Source of the DNA: Kribbella rubisoli
GTDB taxonomy: Bacteria > Actinomycetota > Actinomycetes > Propionibacteriales > Kribbellaceae
Length of the DNA: 64,000 nt
Assembly: GCF_004217145.1 (NCBI RefSeq)
Contig: NZ_SHKR01000011.1
Coordinates: 744,001 to 808,000, forward strand
Direction of reading: 5' to 3'
Part shown: piece after piece, positions 18,295 to 26,629 of the stretch
How positions within the stretch are numbered: the stretch's first letter is position 1
Layout: each line of letters begins with the position of its first letter
Program-made: the position numbers and the translations under genes
The notes under the pieces: model-generated
The model's input: the letters and a program-made list of their open reading frames with translations, nothing else
Database searches by the model: none
What the model was told of the DNA's origin: nothing

Positions 18295-20835
18295 CTAGCG
18301 GTCCGGCTTGGTGAAGGTCAGTGAGTGCTTGCGGGTCGCCTCGACGGCGCCCTTCGTGAAGGCCCACTGCAGCGTCTGGCCCTTGACCCACAGCTTCGTC
18401 TGATCGACGTAGTTGGAGGAGAACGCGTGCCCGGAGACGCCGGTCAGGTTGATCCAGCGGGACTGGTCGAAGTCCGACAGGTCGACGACCATCCGCATCG
18501 ACGGGGTCGCGGTCACGTCGTACCCCTCGGCCGCGTCCCAGGCTGTCGCGTCGACGATCGACGTACCGCCGCCGAGCTCGTAGGGGCCGCGGTTGAAGAT
18601 CTTCTCGACCAGTCCGATCCCGGACTTGCCCAGTGTCTGGTTGGTCAGCGTGAGCTTGTGCAGCTTGCCCCACTGCCAGTTGACAGGCTCGCGGGCCATC
18701 TTCTGGGTGATCTCGGTCCGCGCGTTGACCAGGGCCTCGCGCAGGATGTCGTCGCGGCTCTCCTTCTGCGGAGTACCGATGTTGTCCCACCAGCCGCTGT
18801 TGGGCTGGCCGAGCAGCGTGTGGACCACCTCGAACCAGCGCGAGCCGCCGTCCGGCCAGGTGCCCTCGGGGAGCTGGTCGTGGAAGGTCAGCGCGAGCAG
18901 GTTGCGCCAGACCACGTTGAAGTACGCGGCCGCGGCGGAGTCCGGCGGCTGGGTGAAGTCCCAGTTCCGCAGGGTGTCCTGGCCCTGCTTGTCGAACGAG
19001 TCGTCGATGCTGATCCGGAGCAGGTACGGCACCAGCATCTCGGCGACCTTGCTCTTGGTGTCCAGCTGGATCGACGCCATCGCGTTCGCATCCAGCTTGC
19101 CGGCGGACTTGATCCGGTCGAGGATCTGCTGACTTCGGTAGCCGTAGTCCCACGTGTTCGTCAGGTAGTAGGTGTACGTGTTCGGCACCACTGCCTGGTT
19201 GGCGGTGACGATGATCCCGCTCGGTGGATCGAACTCGGTCGGCAACGCATCGAAGGGTATGTAGCCCTTCCAGTAGTACTTCGGGTCCCAGCCGGGCACG
19301 GGCCAGTCACCGCGACCCGTGGCACGGATCGGGATCAGTCCGGGCGACTGGTAGCCGATGTGGCCGTCGGTGTCGGCGTACACCAGGTTCTGCGAGGGGA
19401 CCTGGAACTGCTGCGCGGCGGCGCGGAACTCGGTCCAGTTCTGCGCGGTGTTGATCGCGAACAGCGCGTCGGCGGTCTTGCCCGGGTTGAGCGCGGTCCA
19501 CTGCAGGGCAACGCCGTACGCCGTCGGGTACTTCGCCTGGGACGCCGCCTGCTCGCCGACCTTGCGTTCGTCCTCGCCGACGTCCGAGATGAGCGGACCG
19601 TGCCGGGTCTCGCGGACGGTGATCTTCACCGGCTTGTCCTCGCCGGCGACCTTGAACGTCTCCTCGCGAGTGGCCATCGCGCGCCACTTGTTGTTGTAGA
19701 GGACGTTGTTGCCGTCGATCCGCTCCAGGTACAGGTCCTGGACGTCCGGGTCGAGGTTGGTGAAGCCCCAGGAGATGGCGTTGTTGTGGCCGATCACGAC
19801 ACCGGGCAGACCGGAGAAACTGAAACCGGAGACATCGAAGGGGCAGGCCTTGCCGACGTTGTTGCAGTGCAGGCCGACCTGCGTCCAGATGCCCGGCATG
19901 GTCGCGCCCAGGTGCGGGTCGTTGGCCAGTAGTGGCTTGCCGGTGGTGGTGTGGTCACCGGAGACGACCCACGAGTTCGAACCAACGCCGTCACCCTGGC
20001 CGAGCAGCTCAGGCAGGCCCTTGGCGACGCTCTGCACAGAGTCGAGTGACTTGAGCAGGTCCTGCGTCAGCATGCCGCGCCGCAGCTCCGGGCTGACCGC
20101 CGCAGTGGTGAACTTGCCGTCCGTGCCGATCGAGCCGCTCGACATGATCGGCTCGTTCCGGTCGTACGGGTACGGCGGGTAGAGGCTCTCGATGTTGCGC
20201 GCCGGGAACGCGGCCAGCAGCTTCGTCCGGGTGATCTCCTCGTCCAGGTTGCCGCCCAGGTCCCACGCCATCGCCTTGAGCCAGGACAGCGAGTCCGCCG
20301 CGGTCCACGGCTCCGGCGTGTAGTTCTTCGGGCCACCGGGCTGCAGGGACAGTACGCCGTACTCCAGGCTGAGGCCGGAGCCGTTGTGCGTCGACAGGTA
20401 CGAGTTGACGCCGCGGGCGTAGTCGTCGAGGTACTCACGGGTGCTCGGGCTGAGCAGCGGCAACTCCTGCTCGGCGACGCGCCGCCAGCCGAGAGTCCGG
20501 ACGAACTTGTCGGTCTCGAGCGCGTCCTTGCCGAACAGCTCGCTCAGCCGGCCGGAGGTGACATGGCGGCGGAAGTCCATCTCGAAGAACCGGTCCTGCG
20601 CGGCGACGTACCCCTGCGCGGCGAACAGGTCGGCCGGGGTGTCGGCGTAGATCTGCGGGATCCCGTTCGCGTCCCGGACCACGTTGACGTCGCCGTCGAG
20701 CCCGTTCAGTTCGATCGATCCGTCGTACGTCGGGAACGAGTGGCGGACGACGAAGATCACGGTCCCGGCGATCACCACGAGGACCGTGGCGAGGGCGATT
20801 CCGCTGATGACGACGAGTCGAAGCAGGCGAGGCAC
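18295..20835 (-). CDS. Penicillin acylase family (Ntn) hydrolase, membrane anchored
   Basis: This is a full-length precursor of about 846 residues. The N-terminal helix (LVVISGIALATVLVVIAGTVIFVV, about 7-30) anchors or exports it. An A-chain-like region (DGDVNVVRDANGIPQIYADT, AAQGYVAAQDRFFEMDFRRH) is followed by a spacer and the self-cleavage site GSNSWVVSG (about 300), where the Ser becomes the N-terminal nucleophile of the B chain. Family members deacylate beta-lactams, N-acyl homoserine lactones or other N-acyl amides; which applies is unknown. I choose GTG 20835 because TACGGT lies 6 nt upstream (leaderless); GTG 20865 has no usable ribosome binding site. Confidence 0.9.
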   Translation of the reverse strand: MPRLLRLVVISGIALATVLVVIAGTVIFVVRHSFPTYDGSIELNGLDGDVNVVRDANGIPQIYADTPADLFAAQGYVAAQDRFFEMDFRRHVTSGRLSELFGKDALETDKFVRTLGWRRVAEQELPLLSPSTREYLDDYARGVNSYLSTHNGSGLSLEYGVLSLQPGGPKNYTPEPWTAADSLSWLKAMAWDLGGNLDEEITRTKLLAAFPARNIESLYPPYPYDRNEPIMSSGSIGTDGKFTTAAVSPELRRGMLTQDLLKSLDSVQSVAKGLPELLGQGDGVGSNSWVVSGDHTTTGKPLLANDPHLGATMPGIWTQVGLHCNNVGKACPFDVSGFSFSGLPGVVIGHNNAISWGFTNLDPDVQDLYLERIDGNNVLYNNKWRAMATREETFKVAGEDKPVKITVRETRHGPLISDVGEDERKVGEQAASQAKYPTAYGVALQWTALNPGKTADALFAINTAQNWTEFRAAAQQFQVPSQNLVYADTDGHIGYQSPGLIPIRATGRGDWPVPGWDPKYYWKGYIPFDALPTEFDPPSGIIVTANQAVVPNTYTYYLTNTWDYGYRSQQILDRIKSAGKLDANAMASIQLDTKSKVAEMLVPYLLRISIDDSFDKQGQDTLRNWDFTQPPDSAAAAYFNVVWRNLLALTFHDQLPEGTWPDGGSRWFEVVHTLLGQPNSGWWDNIGTPQKESRDDILREALVNARTEITQKMAREPVNWQWGKLHKLTLTNQTLGKSGIGLVEKIFNRGPYELGGGTSIVDATAWDAAEGYDVTATPSMRMVVDLSDFDQSRWINLTGVSGHAFSSNYVDQTKLWVKGQTLQWAFTKGAVEATRKHSLTFTKPDR

Positions 20836-20841
20836 GGACCA

Positions 20842-20847
20842 ACCGTA
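20842..20847 (-). promoter_or_regulatory. -10 hexamer of a leaderless gene
   Basis: TACGGT on the minus strand, then TGGTCC and GTG 20835. Same 6-nt spacing as the other leaderless candidates in the window. Confidence 0.5.
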
Positions 20848-20863
20848 GAGAATCCCCCCGCAC

Positions 20864-20877
20864 ACCCCAAATGGGGT
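20864..20877. promoter_or_regulatory. Short dyad in a divergent promoter gap
   Basis: ACCCCA and TGGGGT flank AA as a perfect dyad between the penicillin-acylase and DUF1203 genes. It is a plausible operator for either; no regulator is assigned. Confidence 0.4.
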
Positions 20878-20896
20878 CCCTCACAACTTTGCGTTG

Positions 20897-20925
20897 CTCT
20901 GCGTTCCCTCGACATGAACGCAGAG
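20897..20925 (+). promoter_or_regulatory. Inverted repeat enclosing the DUF1203 start codon
   Basis: CTCTGCGTT (20897-20905) and AACGCAGAG (20917-20925) are perfect 9-bp arms. The ATG at 20914 lies in the 11-nt loop, so the mRNA could hide or expose its start; alternatively it is a protein-binding dyad. Confidence 0.45.
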
Positions 20926-21375
20926 TTGAGGTATGAGGGCGTCCCCGGTTCCGAGCTGGACCGCATTCGCTGCAACAGCTACGACGATTTCGGAAACGCC
21001 GTCGTTTCGCGGACGTCGGGTGGCGGCGAGCCGCTGCGCTGCTGCCTGACGCTCGCCGGCGCCGGTGAGCGGATCGCGCTGGTCGCACACCGGCCGATGG
21101 AGGCCGGCGGCCCGTACGCCGAGGTCGGGCCGGTCTTCGTGCACGTGACGGACTGCTTGGGGCCGGACGAGGGCTTCCCGATCGACTTCCGGGATCGGCG
21201 GGCGGTACTGCGGCCGTACGACGTGGCGGGTCAGATGCTGGACGGTGTTGTCGCAGAGGCTGGGACGAGCGAGACCGAGCTCAAACGACTGTTCGAGGAC
21301 CCGGCCGTGGACACCGTTCAGTCGCGGAACCTGGTGGCCGGTTGCTGGAACTTCACGGTGCGCCGACAGGCCTGA
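20914..21375 (+). CDS. DUF1203 family protein
   Basis: This is a 153-residue protein of the uncharacterised DUF1203 family. It begins MNAELRYEGVPGSELDRIRCNSYDDFGNAV and has the conserved ERIALVAHRPMEAGGPYAEVGPVFVH and FRDRRAVLRPYD segments with NLVAGCWNFTVRR at the end. There is no signal or membrane helix. The start is placed at ATG 20914 because family similarity begins there; the open frame upstream belongs to antisense sequence of the acylase gene. Function unknown. Confidence 0.8.
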   Translation: MNAELRYEGVPGSELDRIRCNSYDDFGNAVVSRTSGGGEPLRCCLTLAGAGERIALVAHRPMEAGGPYAEVGPVFVHVTDCLGPDEGFPIDFRDRRAVLRPYDVAGQMLDGVVAEAGTSETELKRLFEDPAVDTVQSRNLVAGCWNFTVRRQA

Positions 21376-21452
21376 GTTGGAATACTTCGGGCCGCTGGCG
21401 CATTATTAGCAGTCGGGTAGTAGGAGTGCCAGCGGCTTGAAGGGATCCGACC

Positions 21453-21785
21453 GTGCCGACGTACCAGTACCAGTGCACCGACTGTGGTGAAGCGCTCGAG
21501 GTGCGCCAAAGCTTCACGGACGATGCTTTGACCGTGTGCCCGAACTGCCAGGGCAACCTGCGCAAGGTGTTCAACGCCGTGGGCGTCGTGTTCAAGGGCT
21601 CCGGCTTCTACCGCACCGACAGCCGCTCGTCCGGCAAGGGCTCGGTGCCGGCGAAGTCCGAGTCGTCGAGCTCCAGCAGCTCGACGTCTTCGTCGTCCTC
21701 GTCGTCGGAGTCTTCCAAGTCCTCGTCGGCCTCGAAGGACTCGTCGTCGGGCAGCTCGTCGTCCTCGAGCACCAGCGCCGCCTGA
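21453..21785 (+). CDS. FmdB-family zinc-ribbon protein with serine-rich tail
   Basis: The 110-residue protein starts at GTG 21453. A zinc ribbon C8-x2-C11 and C29-x2-C32 (PTYQYQCTDCGEAL, VCPNCQG) is followed by LRKVFNAVGVVFKGSGFYRTDSR, the hallmark of FmdB regulatory-type proteins. Residues 62-110 are almost entirely Ser with a few Lys, Glu and Thr, a disordered tail. FmdB proteins were named from formamidase operons, but the general role is unknown. It precedes the CpaB-like and mscL genes in the usual actinobacterial order. Confidence 0.92.
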   Translation: MPTYQYQCTDCGEALEVRQSFTDDALTVCPNCQGNLRKVFNAVGVVFKGSGFYRTDSRSSGKGSVPAKSESSSSSSSTSSSSSSSESSKSSSASKDSSSGSSSSSSTSAA

Positions 21786-21813
21786 TCTTTGTCTGTGGAT
21801 AACCGGTAGGGAC

Positions 21814-21840
21814 GCCGGAGAAGTTCGTATCTTCTCCGGC
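21814..21840 (+). promoter_or_regulatory. Perfect 10-bp inverted repeat abutting a start codon
   Basis: GCCGGAGAAG (21814-21823) and CTTCTCCGGC (21831-21840) enclose TTCGTAT. The right arm ends at the base before ATG 21841 and overlaps the -10 hexamer TATCTT (21828-21833). It could terminate fmdB or act as an operator over the next promoter. Confidence 0.55.
21828..21833 (+). promoter_or_regulatory. -10 hexamer of a leaderless gene
   Basis: TATCTT lies 7 nt before ATG 21841, with no Shine-Dalgarno sequence between. Confidence 0.45.
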
Positions 21841-22458
21841 ATGAAAATCCCTTCCCTGTTTCGTGATCTGCTCCGTGCCGCCCGTTGGCACCGCCGACTC
21901 CTGGCCGGCGTTGCCGCCGCGGCTGCGGTGTACTTCGGCCTTCTCGCCCTCTCTCCTTCTCCACCGCCGACGGTCGCGGTGCTGGCCGCCGCGCGCGACC
22001 TGACCGGCGGAGCTGTGCCCACGCTCGACGACCTACGTACCGTCGACCTGCCGCCGGGCGCAGTGCCTTCCGGTGCCCTCAGACCCGGCGCCGATCTGAC
22101 CACGCGGCTGCTGAGCGGACCGGTCAGAGCTGGCGAGCCACTGACCGACGCCAGATTCCTGGCGCCACCAGCCGTGCCGTCCGGCTCGCTTGCCTATCCG
22201 TTCCGCGTCGACGACGCCGACATCAGCGCCCTCCTACGGGTCGGCGACCACGTGAATCTGTACGCCGCTTCGAGCACAACCGCCGACGCCGCGAGCCTGC
22301 TCGCCCGAAGCGTTCCAGTAGTCGCTCTGCCGGCGCCGCGGTCAGCCACCGCCGGCGCGCTGATCGTGGTCTCGACAACGCCGGAGATCGCCGGCCGACT
22401 GGCCCAGGCCAGTACGAACTCACGCATCACCGTGGCGCTGACACCCGACACGAGCTGA
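21841..22458 (+). CDS. SAF-domain (CpaB/RcpC-like) membrane-anchored protein
   Basis: The 205-residue protein has one N-terminal membrane helix (about 19-38: RLLAGVAAAAAVYFGLLAL) and an extracytoplasmic SAF domain (VAVLAAARDLTGGAVPTLDDLRTVDLPPGAVPSGAL), then the RcpC-type segment LLRVGDHVNLYA. CpaB/RcpC proteins act in Flp pilus assembly, but no other pilus gene is near, so a solitary wall or polymer-binding role is possible. It sits between fmdB and mscL, a conserved actinobacterial order. Confidence 0.8.
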   Translation: MKIPSLFRDLLRAARWHRRLLAGVAAAAAVYFGLLALSPSPPPTVAVLAAARDLTGGAVPTLDDLRTVDLPPGAVPSGALRPGADLTTRLLSGPVRAGEPLTDARFLAPPAVPSGSLAYPFRVDDADISALLRVGDHVNLYAASSTTADAASLLARSVPVVALPAPRSATAGALIVVSTTPEIAGRLAQASTNSRITVALTPDTS

Positions 22459-22577
22459 TCACCCAGCGAACAGGTGGCCGCACAATGCGTTGCCGTGCGG
22501 CGCGGTACCTCGCTCTCGGATGCCCGCGGCCCTACGTTTCTCGGGTACAAACCACCCGCTTCGTGGAGGCAACCCAC

Positions 22578-22967
22578 ATGCTCAAGGGCTTCAAGGAATT
22601 CGTCATGCGCGGGAACGTCATCGACCTCGCGGTCGCTGTCGTCATCGGCGCAGCATTCACCAAGATCGTCGGCGCATTGGTGGACGGGCTGATCAACCCG
22701 CTGATCGCGGCGATCTTCGGCAAGGCCGACATCAGCGGCGTCTGGAACTTCGACGTGAACGGCGCGCACTTCTCGATCGGCCTGATCCTGCAGGCAGCGC
22801 TCAACTTCCTGTTCGTCGCCGCGGCGGTCTACTTCTTCATCGTGATGCCGCTGAACAAGCTGGCCGAGCGCCGAGCCCGTGGCCAGGAGCCGGAGCCCGA
22901 CCCGCTGACCACCGAGCAGGAGCTGCTCACCGAGATCCGCGATCTGCTCCGCACCCGCCAGCCGTAA
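22578..22967 (+). CDS. mscL: Large-conductance mechanosensitive channel MscL
   Basis: This 129-residue protein starts at ATG 22578 (MLKGFKEFVMRGNVIDLAVAVVIGAAF) behind GTGGAGG. It has the N-terminal amphipathic helix, TM1 with the tight-packing Gly/Ala face, a periplasmic loop (FGKADISGVWNFDVNGAHFSIG), TM2 (FLFVAAAVYFFIVMPLNKL) and a charged cytoplasmic helix bundle (EQELLTEIRDLLRT). It opens on membrane tension and releases solutes on hypo-osmotic shock. Confidence 0.97.
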   Translation: MLKGFKEFVMRGNVIDLAVAVVIGAAFTKIVGALVDGLINPLIAAIFGKADISGVWNFDVNGAHFSIGLILQAALNFLFVAAAVYFFIVMPLNKLAERRARGQEPEPDPLTTEQELLTEIRDLLRTRQP

Positions 22968-23000
22968 GACCGGCCACCAGGCAGGTGGGCGCAATTAACC

Positions 23001-23507
23001 TCAGCCCCTGAGCTCGCCGGCGCCCACCTGCTCACCGGCGTACCGCATCCAGCGGTACGGGACCGGCTGGCCGTCGTTCCACTCCTCCATCAAGGCGGCG
23101 GGGACGTCGACGAAGCCGCTGCCGTGGTAGGCGCGGATCGCCGCCGCGTTCTCCGGGCGGACCCGGATGAAGACCTCCGAGTACCCGGCGTCCAGCGCCG
23201 GCCCGAGCAACGCCCGGACGAGCTCGCCGCCGACCCCGCGGCCGCGGAGCGTCGGGTCGATGATGATCCGGGCCAGTTCGACCTCGTCCTCCTCGTCGTC
23301 CAGCCAGATCTCGCCGTAGCCCACCGGCTGGTCGCCGTCGAACAACAGATAGGAGTGGATGTCCTTCTCGACCGTCCGCCAGCTCGTCAGCAGGTCCTCC
23401 GGGAAGGGGTACTCCACCCGCCCGGACAGCAATGCCACTTCCTTCGCATCAAGTGCCCAGCTCGCGACCTGGACGCCGTGCTCGTCGGAAAACCCCCGAA
23501 GTTCCAC
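23001..23507 (-). CDS. GNAT-family N-acetyltransferase
   Basis: The protein has 168 residues from GTG 23507 (VELRGFSDEH), preceded by GAGGGGGAGAG; the longer frame lacks homology. ARIIIDPTLRGRGVGGELV is the acetyl-CoA loop and RVRPENAAAIRAYHGSGFVDV the closing motif of RimI-like GNATs. It ends with GELRG shortly after mscL, convergent with it. Substrate unknown. Confidence 0.87.
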   Translation of the reverse strand: MELRGFSDEHGVQVASWALDAKEVALLSGRVEYPFPEDLLTSWRTVEKDIHSYLLFDGDQPVGYGEIWLDDEEDEVELARIIIDPTLRGRGVGGELVRALLGPALDAGYSEVFIRVRPENAAAIRAYHGSGFVDVPAALMEEWNDGQPVPYRWMRYAGEQVGAGELRG

Positions 23508-23517
23508 GCTCTCCCCC

Positions 23518-24150
23518 TCAGTTGACGAACTCCACGATCGTTCGCACCAGCTGATCCAGGTACTGCGCGCTGTTCCGGAAGGCGGGCGTCGGCGGTTCGG
23601 GACACCCAGCCAGCTCACGACTCCCCCGGATCGACTGCAACAACGCTTCGACCGTCTTCCGCTGATGCGACGGATTCTCCGGTACCGACGGCAGTACCGC
23701 CACCCGAATACGTGTCAGGCCTGCGAGTTCCTGGTCCGTCACACCACGCAGAACGCCGCCGGCGAGCAGGCTTTCCGCGGCATCGGGCGGGCAGCCGCGG
23801 TTCACCAATCCGGCCCGGGCGCGTTCGTTAGCGGCGGCGTCGTCGCCGGTCGCGGGCCAGGCCAGCAGGAGGCGATCGACCACCTCAGGAAACTTCAGCG
23901 CCAGCAGCACGGCGACGGTACACCCATTGGAGGCGCCAACGATTCTTACCGGCCCGGCACGTTTCGCCAGCTGTTCACCGAGAGCCTCGACCTCGACGTC
24001 CCACCCACTCGCACACTGCGGCCGGTCCGGCGCGAGCACCTCCACGCCGTACGACGTGAGTCCCTCGTGGATCCCCGTCGTACCCCAGAACGCCGCTGCG
24101 TCCATGGCTTCCCAGAGGCCGCCGTGGACGAGTAGCGCGGTCGCGGTCAT
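23518..24150 (-). CDS. Alpha/beta hydrolase
   Basis: This 210-residue hydrolase-fold protein has LLVHGGLW (oxyanion region), the nucleophile elbow GASNG (about 71-75, Ser central) and late PSVPENPSHQRKTVEALL with the probable His. Substrate cannot be read. It lies 10 nt upstream of the GNAT gene and its ATG overlaps the stop of the 46-codon gene above it (ATGA at 24147-24150), so all three are co-expressed. Confidence 0.85.
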   Translation of the reverse strand: MTATALLVHGGLWEAMDAAAFWGTTGIHEGLTSYGVEVLAPDRPQCASGWDVEVEALGEQLAKRAGPVRIVGASNGCTVAVLLALKFPEVVDRLLLAWPATGDDAAANERARAGLVNRGCPPDAAESLLAGGVLRGVTDQELAGLTRIRVAVLPSVPENPSHQRKTVEALLQSIRGSRELAGCPEPPTPAFRNSAQYLDQLVRTIVEFVN

Positions 24151-24287
24151 CCGTGGTGCGGGGGGACCTCGTTCAGGATGCGCTCGTCGTCGTCATTGCC
24201 GAAGTCGTTGTCACCCCAGGTCCGCGGGTCGTCGTCGCGGGTCTGTTCGGGCAGCAGCGGCTCGTCGTCTTCGTACGGGCTCGTCAT
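24147..24287 (-). CDS. Short acidic protein, 46 residues
   Basis: ATG 24287 behind CTGGAGAC opens a 46-codon frame: MTSPYEDDEPLLPEQTRDDD, then PRTWGDNDFGNDDDERILNE and VPPHHG. It is very acidic, with no Cys and no membrane segment. The good ribosome binding site, 4-nt overlap with the hydrolase gene and sensible codon use argue that it is real. No family recognised. Confidence 0.65.
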   Translation of the reverse strand: MTSPYEDDEPLLPEQTRDDDPRTWGDNDFGNDDDERILNEVPPHHG

Positions 24288-24500
24288 GTCTCCAGATTAC
24301 CGAGTCGCCGGGGCGGTCCGGGAGTGAGATCTCGCGGGAGTGATACTGGCGACCAGCGCGTGGACGTTACAGGTCTGCCTCGGTTGCGGAACGATCAGGC
24401 GGCGTGACCGGAACGACGCGCCGCCGTGATGTTCTGGCACGCATGACGTGACGCCCTTCCAGCATCATGGGTGACCTTGCCAACCCGGAAGGACCGAGTC

Positions 24501-25106
24501 GTGAGTGCATTACGGACACGGAGCCTGATCGGTGCGACGCTCGTCGTGGCTGTTCTCGGTGTTACCGCCGCCTGCGGTAACGAGAACGCCACCTCTCCGC
24601 CCGCCGCCCAGCCCACGGACACGCCGACCACCCCCGGCACCCCTACGCCGTCACCCAGCCCCAGCGGCACACCTAGCACCGACTGCCCCGAGACCATCGC
24701 GGCCGTCCGCGCCGCCGCCGACAAGGCGGTGTGGGGCCAGGGTGCGGCCACGTCAGTGTTCCACCCGGTCAGCGTGACGATCTGCCAGTACGACGCCCCG
24801 GCGTCCGGGCAGGACTACGCGACCGTCACCACGAAACGCAACGGCACACAGGCGACCGACCTGTTCGCCCTGGTCAACGCGGCGAAACCCGTCGCCGAGA
24901 AGCCGAGCATCTGCACCAAGGAACTCGGCCCGACCTACGTCCTGCGGTTCACCGACAACGACCGCGGCGTGCTGTCGATCACGGCTGAAGCCTTCGGCTG
25001 CCGCCGCCTGGTGGCGACCTCGCTGGAAGGCCAGGGCAAGCCGGGCGCCCTGCCGGCGCCGCGGCAAGTATCCGCCGAGCTGATCAAGTCGCTCGGCCTC
25101 CGCTGA
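24501..25106 (+). CDS. Putative lipoprotein (DUF3558-like)
   Basis: From GTG 24501 (GGAAGG 8 nt upstream) the product has 201 residues. The signal peptide SLIGATLVVAVLGVTAAC ends in lipobox TAAC, followed by a Thr/Pro-rich linker. The mature domain has paired Cys (DCPETI, TICQYDA, SICTKEL, FGCRRL), the pattern of DUF3558-like actinobacterial lipoproteins; that family call is tentative. No operon partner is evident. The 213 bp upstream contain no further gene. Confidence 0.75.
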   Translation: MSALRTRSLIGATLVVAVLGVTAACGNENATSPPAAQPTDTPTTPGTPTPSPSPSGTPSTDCPETIAAVRAAADKAVWGQGAATSVFHPVSVTICQYDAPASGQDYATVTTKRNGTQATDLFALVNAAKPVAEKPSICTKELGPTYVLRFTDNDRGVLSITAEAFGCRRLVATSLEGQGKPGALPAPRQVSAELIKSLGLR

Positions 25107-25159
25107 CCCCCCGCGCCGGACGCGCACCCCGAAGCCGTCCGAAGCGGGGTCAAACCGCG

Positions 25160-25201
25160 CCTGCCTTGCGGGTCCCTCCAGAGGTCGATCCGCGAGGCAG
25201 G
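25160..25201 (+). terminator. Hairpin after the lipoprotein gene
   Basis: CCTGCCTTGCGG (25160-25171) and CCGCGAGGCAGG (25190-25201) pair at 11 of 12 positions across an 18-nt loop. No T-run follows. Confidence 0.5.
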
Positions 25202-25235
25202 TTGCGGCGGCCGGCGCGTTGCCGCACCCTGATGC

Positions 25236-26537
25236 ATGCGAACGATCCGGCTGCTGTGCGCGCTGGTCCTCGCCTGCAGTGCCTGCTCAGCGCCATCAGA
25301 CCACAAGCCCTGTACAGCAGGCTTTACGTGTACGACGTTGCACGTGCCGCTCGACCGTCAACGACCGGACGGCCCGTCGCTCGATCTCGCAGTCATCGCC
25401 GCTGACAACGTCGACGCACCACGCGGCGTACTCCTGCTCCTCACAGGAGGCCCTGGTCAGCCCGGCGTACCACTGCTCCCCAGCCTCAAGCGCAACGTGC
25501 ATCCTGACGTGCTGCGCGAGTACCGCCTCGTCATGCTCGACCAACGCGGCACAGGTCCGAGCGGTATCAATTGCCCTTCATTACAAGAGACTGTGGGCGG
25601 ATCGGACTTCCTGACACCGCCTCCAGCCGCCGTCGACGAGTGCGCTCAGCGGATCGGCCCAGGTCTCGGGTACTACGGCACGCCCGACACCGTCGACGAC
25701 ATCGAGCAGCTGCGTCAGTCTCTCAAGGTCGACAGGCTGACGCTGGACGGTACGTCGTACGGGAGCTTCACCGCGGCGCAGTACGGCTTGAAGTATCCGG
25801 ACCATGTGCAGTCGCTCGTGCTGGATTCCGTCGTACCGCACAAGGGCTTCGACCCGATGGGCGTCGATCTGATGGCCGCAACCGGGCCAGTACTCAGGGC
25901 CGCGTGCCGTCAGGATCCAACCTGTACGACGGATCCGGTGGCGGACCTGGCGTGGCTGGTGCAGCACGGCGTCAGTGGGACCGACCTGATGGAGACGCTG
26001 TCGGTCGCGAGCCTCAACTCGGTAAACCCAACACTCAAAGGGATCCCAGCCACTCTGCACGCCGCACGCGCCGGCGACGACACCGGTCTGAAGGAGCTCT
26101 TCCAACAAACCACCAGCAAGGGTCTCGCGTACGGCACCCTCTCGGCCGGCCTGCACATGGCCACCCTCTGCTCGGACCTCCGCTTCCCGTGGTCCGGCAA
26201 ACCCAATCGCGAGACCGCTCTCAACGACGCCGTACGACGGTTGGACCCGAAGCAGCTGTTCCCGTACGACGTGGCGACAGCGCGCAGCCAGCTGATGATC
26301 CAGGGCTGCCTGCGCTGGCCGGCCGCCCGCGTGTCGACGTACCCGGCCGCACAGCAACTGTTGCCACGCACGCTGATCCTGCACGGGAGCAACGACCTCT
26401 TCTGCCCACTGGACTGGTCCAGATGGGAGCAGGCGCACTCACGGGACGCGAAGGTGGTCGTCATCCCCGGCAGCGGACACAGCGTCCAGCGCGATCCCCG
26501 CGGGCAGGAAGCGGTTCGAGGATTTCTGCTCGACTAG
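25236..26537 (+). CDS. Secreted alpha/beta hydrolase, tripeptidyl-aminopeptidase type
   Basis: The 433-residue protein has a lipoprotein-like signal (MRTIRLLCALVLACSACSAP). The catalytic Ser is S174 in LDGTSYGSFTAAQYG; HGSNDLFCP gives the Asp and GSGHSVQ the His near the C-terminus. LLLTGGPGQPG and MLDQRGTGPS are the oxyanion and strand motifs of the prolyl/tripeptidyl aminopeptidase (SlpD/E, TAP) group, which trims N-terminal tripeptides from extracellular proteins in Streptomyces. Confidence 0.9.
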   Translation: MRTIRLLCALVLACSACSAPSDHKPCTAGFTCTTLHVPLDRQRPDGPSLDLAVIAADNVDAPRGVLLLLTGGPGQPGVPLLPSLKRNVHPDVLREYRLVMLDQRGTGPSGINCPSLQETVGGSDFLTPPPAAVDECAQRIGPGLGYYGTPDTVDDIEQLRQSLKVDRLTLDGTSYGSFTAAQYGLKYPDHVQSLVLDSVVPHKGFDPMGVDLMAATGPVLRAACRQDPTCTTDPVADLAWLVQHGVSGTDLMETLSVASLNSVNPTLKGIPATLHAARAGDDTGLKELFQQTTSKGLAYGTLSAGLHMATLCSDLRFPWSGKPNRETALNDAVRRLDPKQLFPYDVATARSQLMIQGCLRWPAARVSTYPAAQQLLPRTLILHGSNDLFCPLDWSRWEQAHSRDAKVVVIPGSGHSVQRDPRGQEAVRGFLLD

Positions 26538-26629
26538 AGATCGAACTGTGTGGGAATGGTTGCAGCACGTGGGCGGCTGGATGCGTCTAATAGGTGTGAG
26601 GAGTTGTACGCCCAGCCAGGGAGTGGCGA

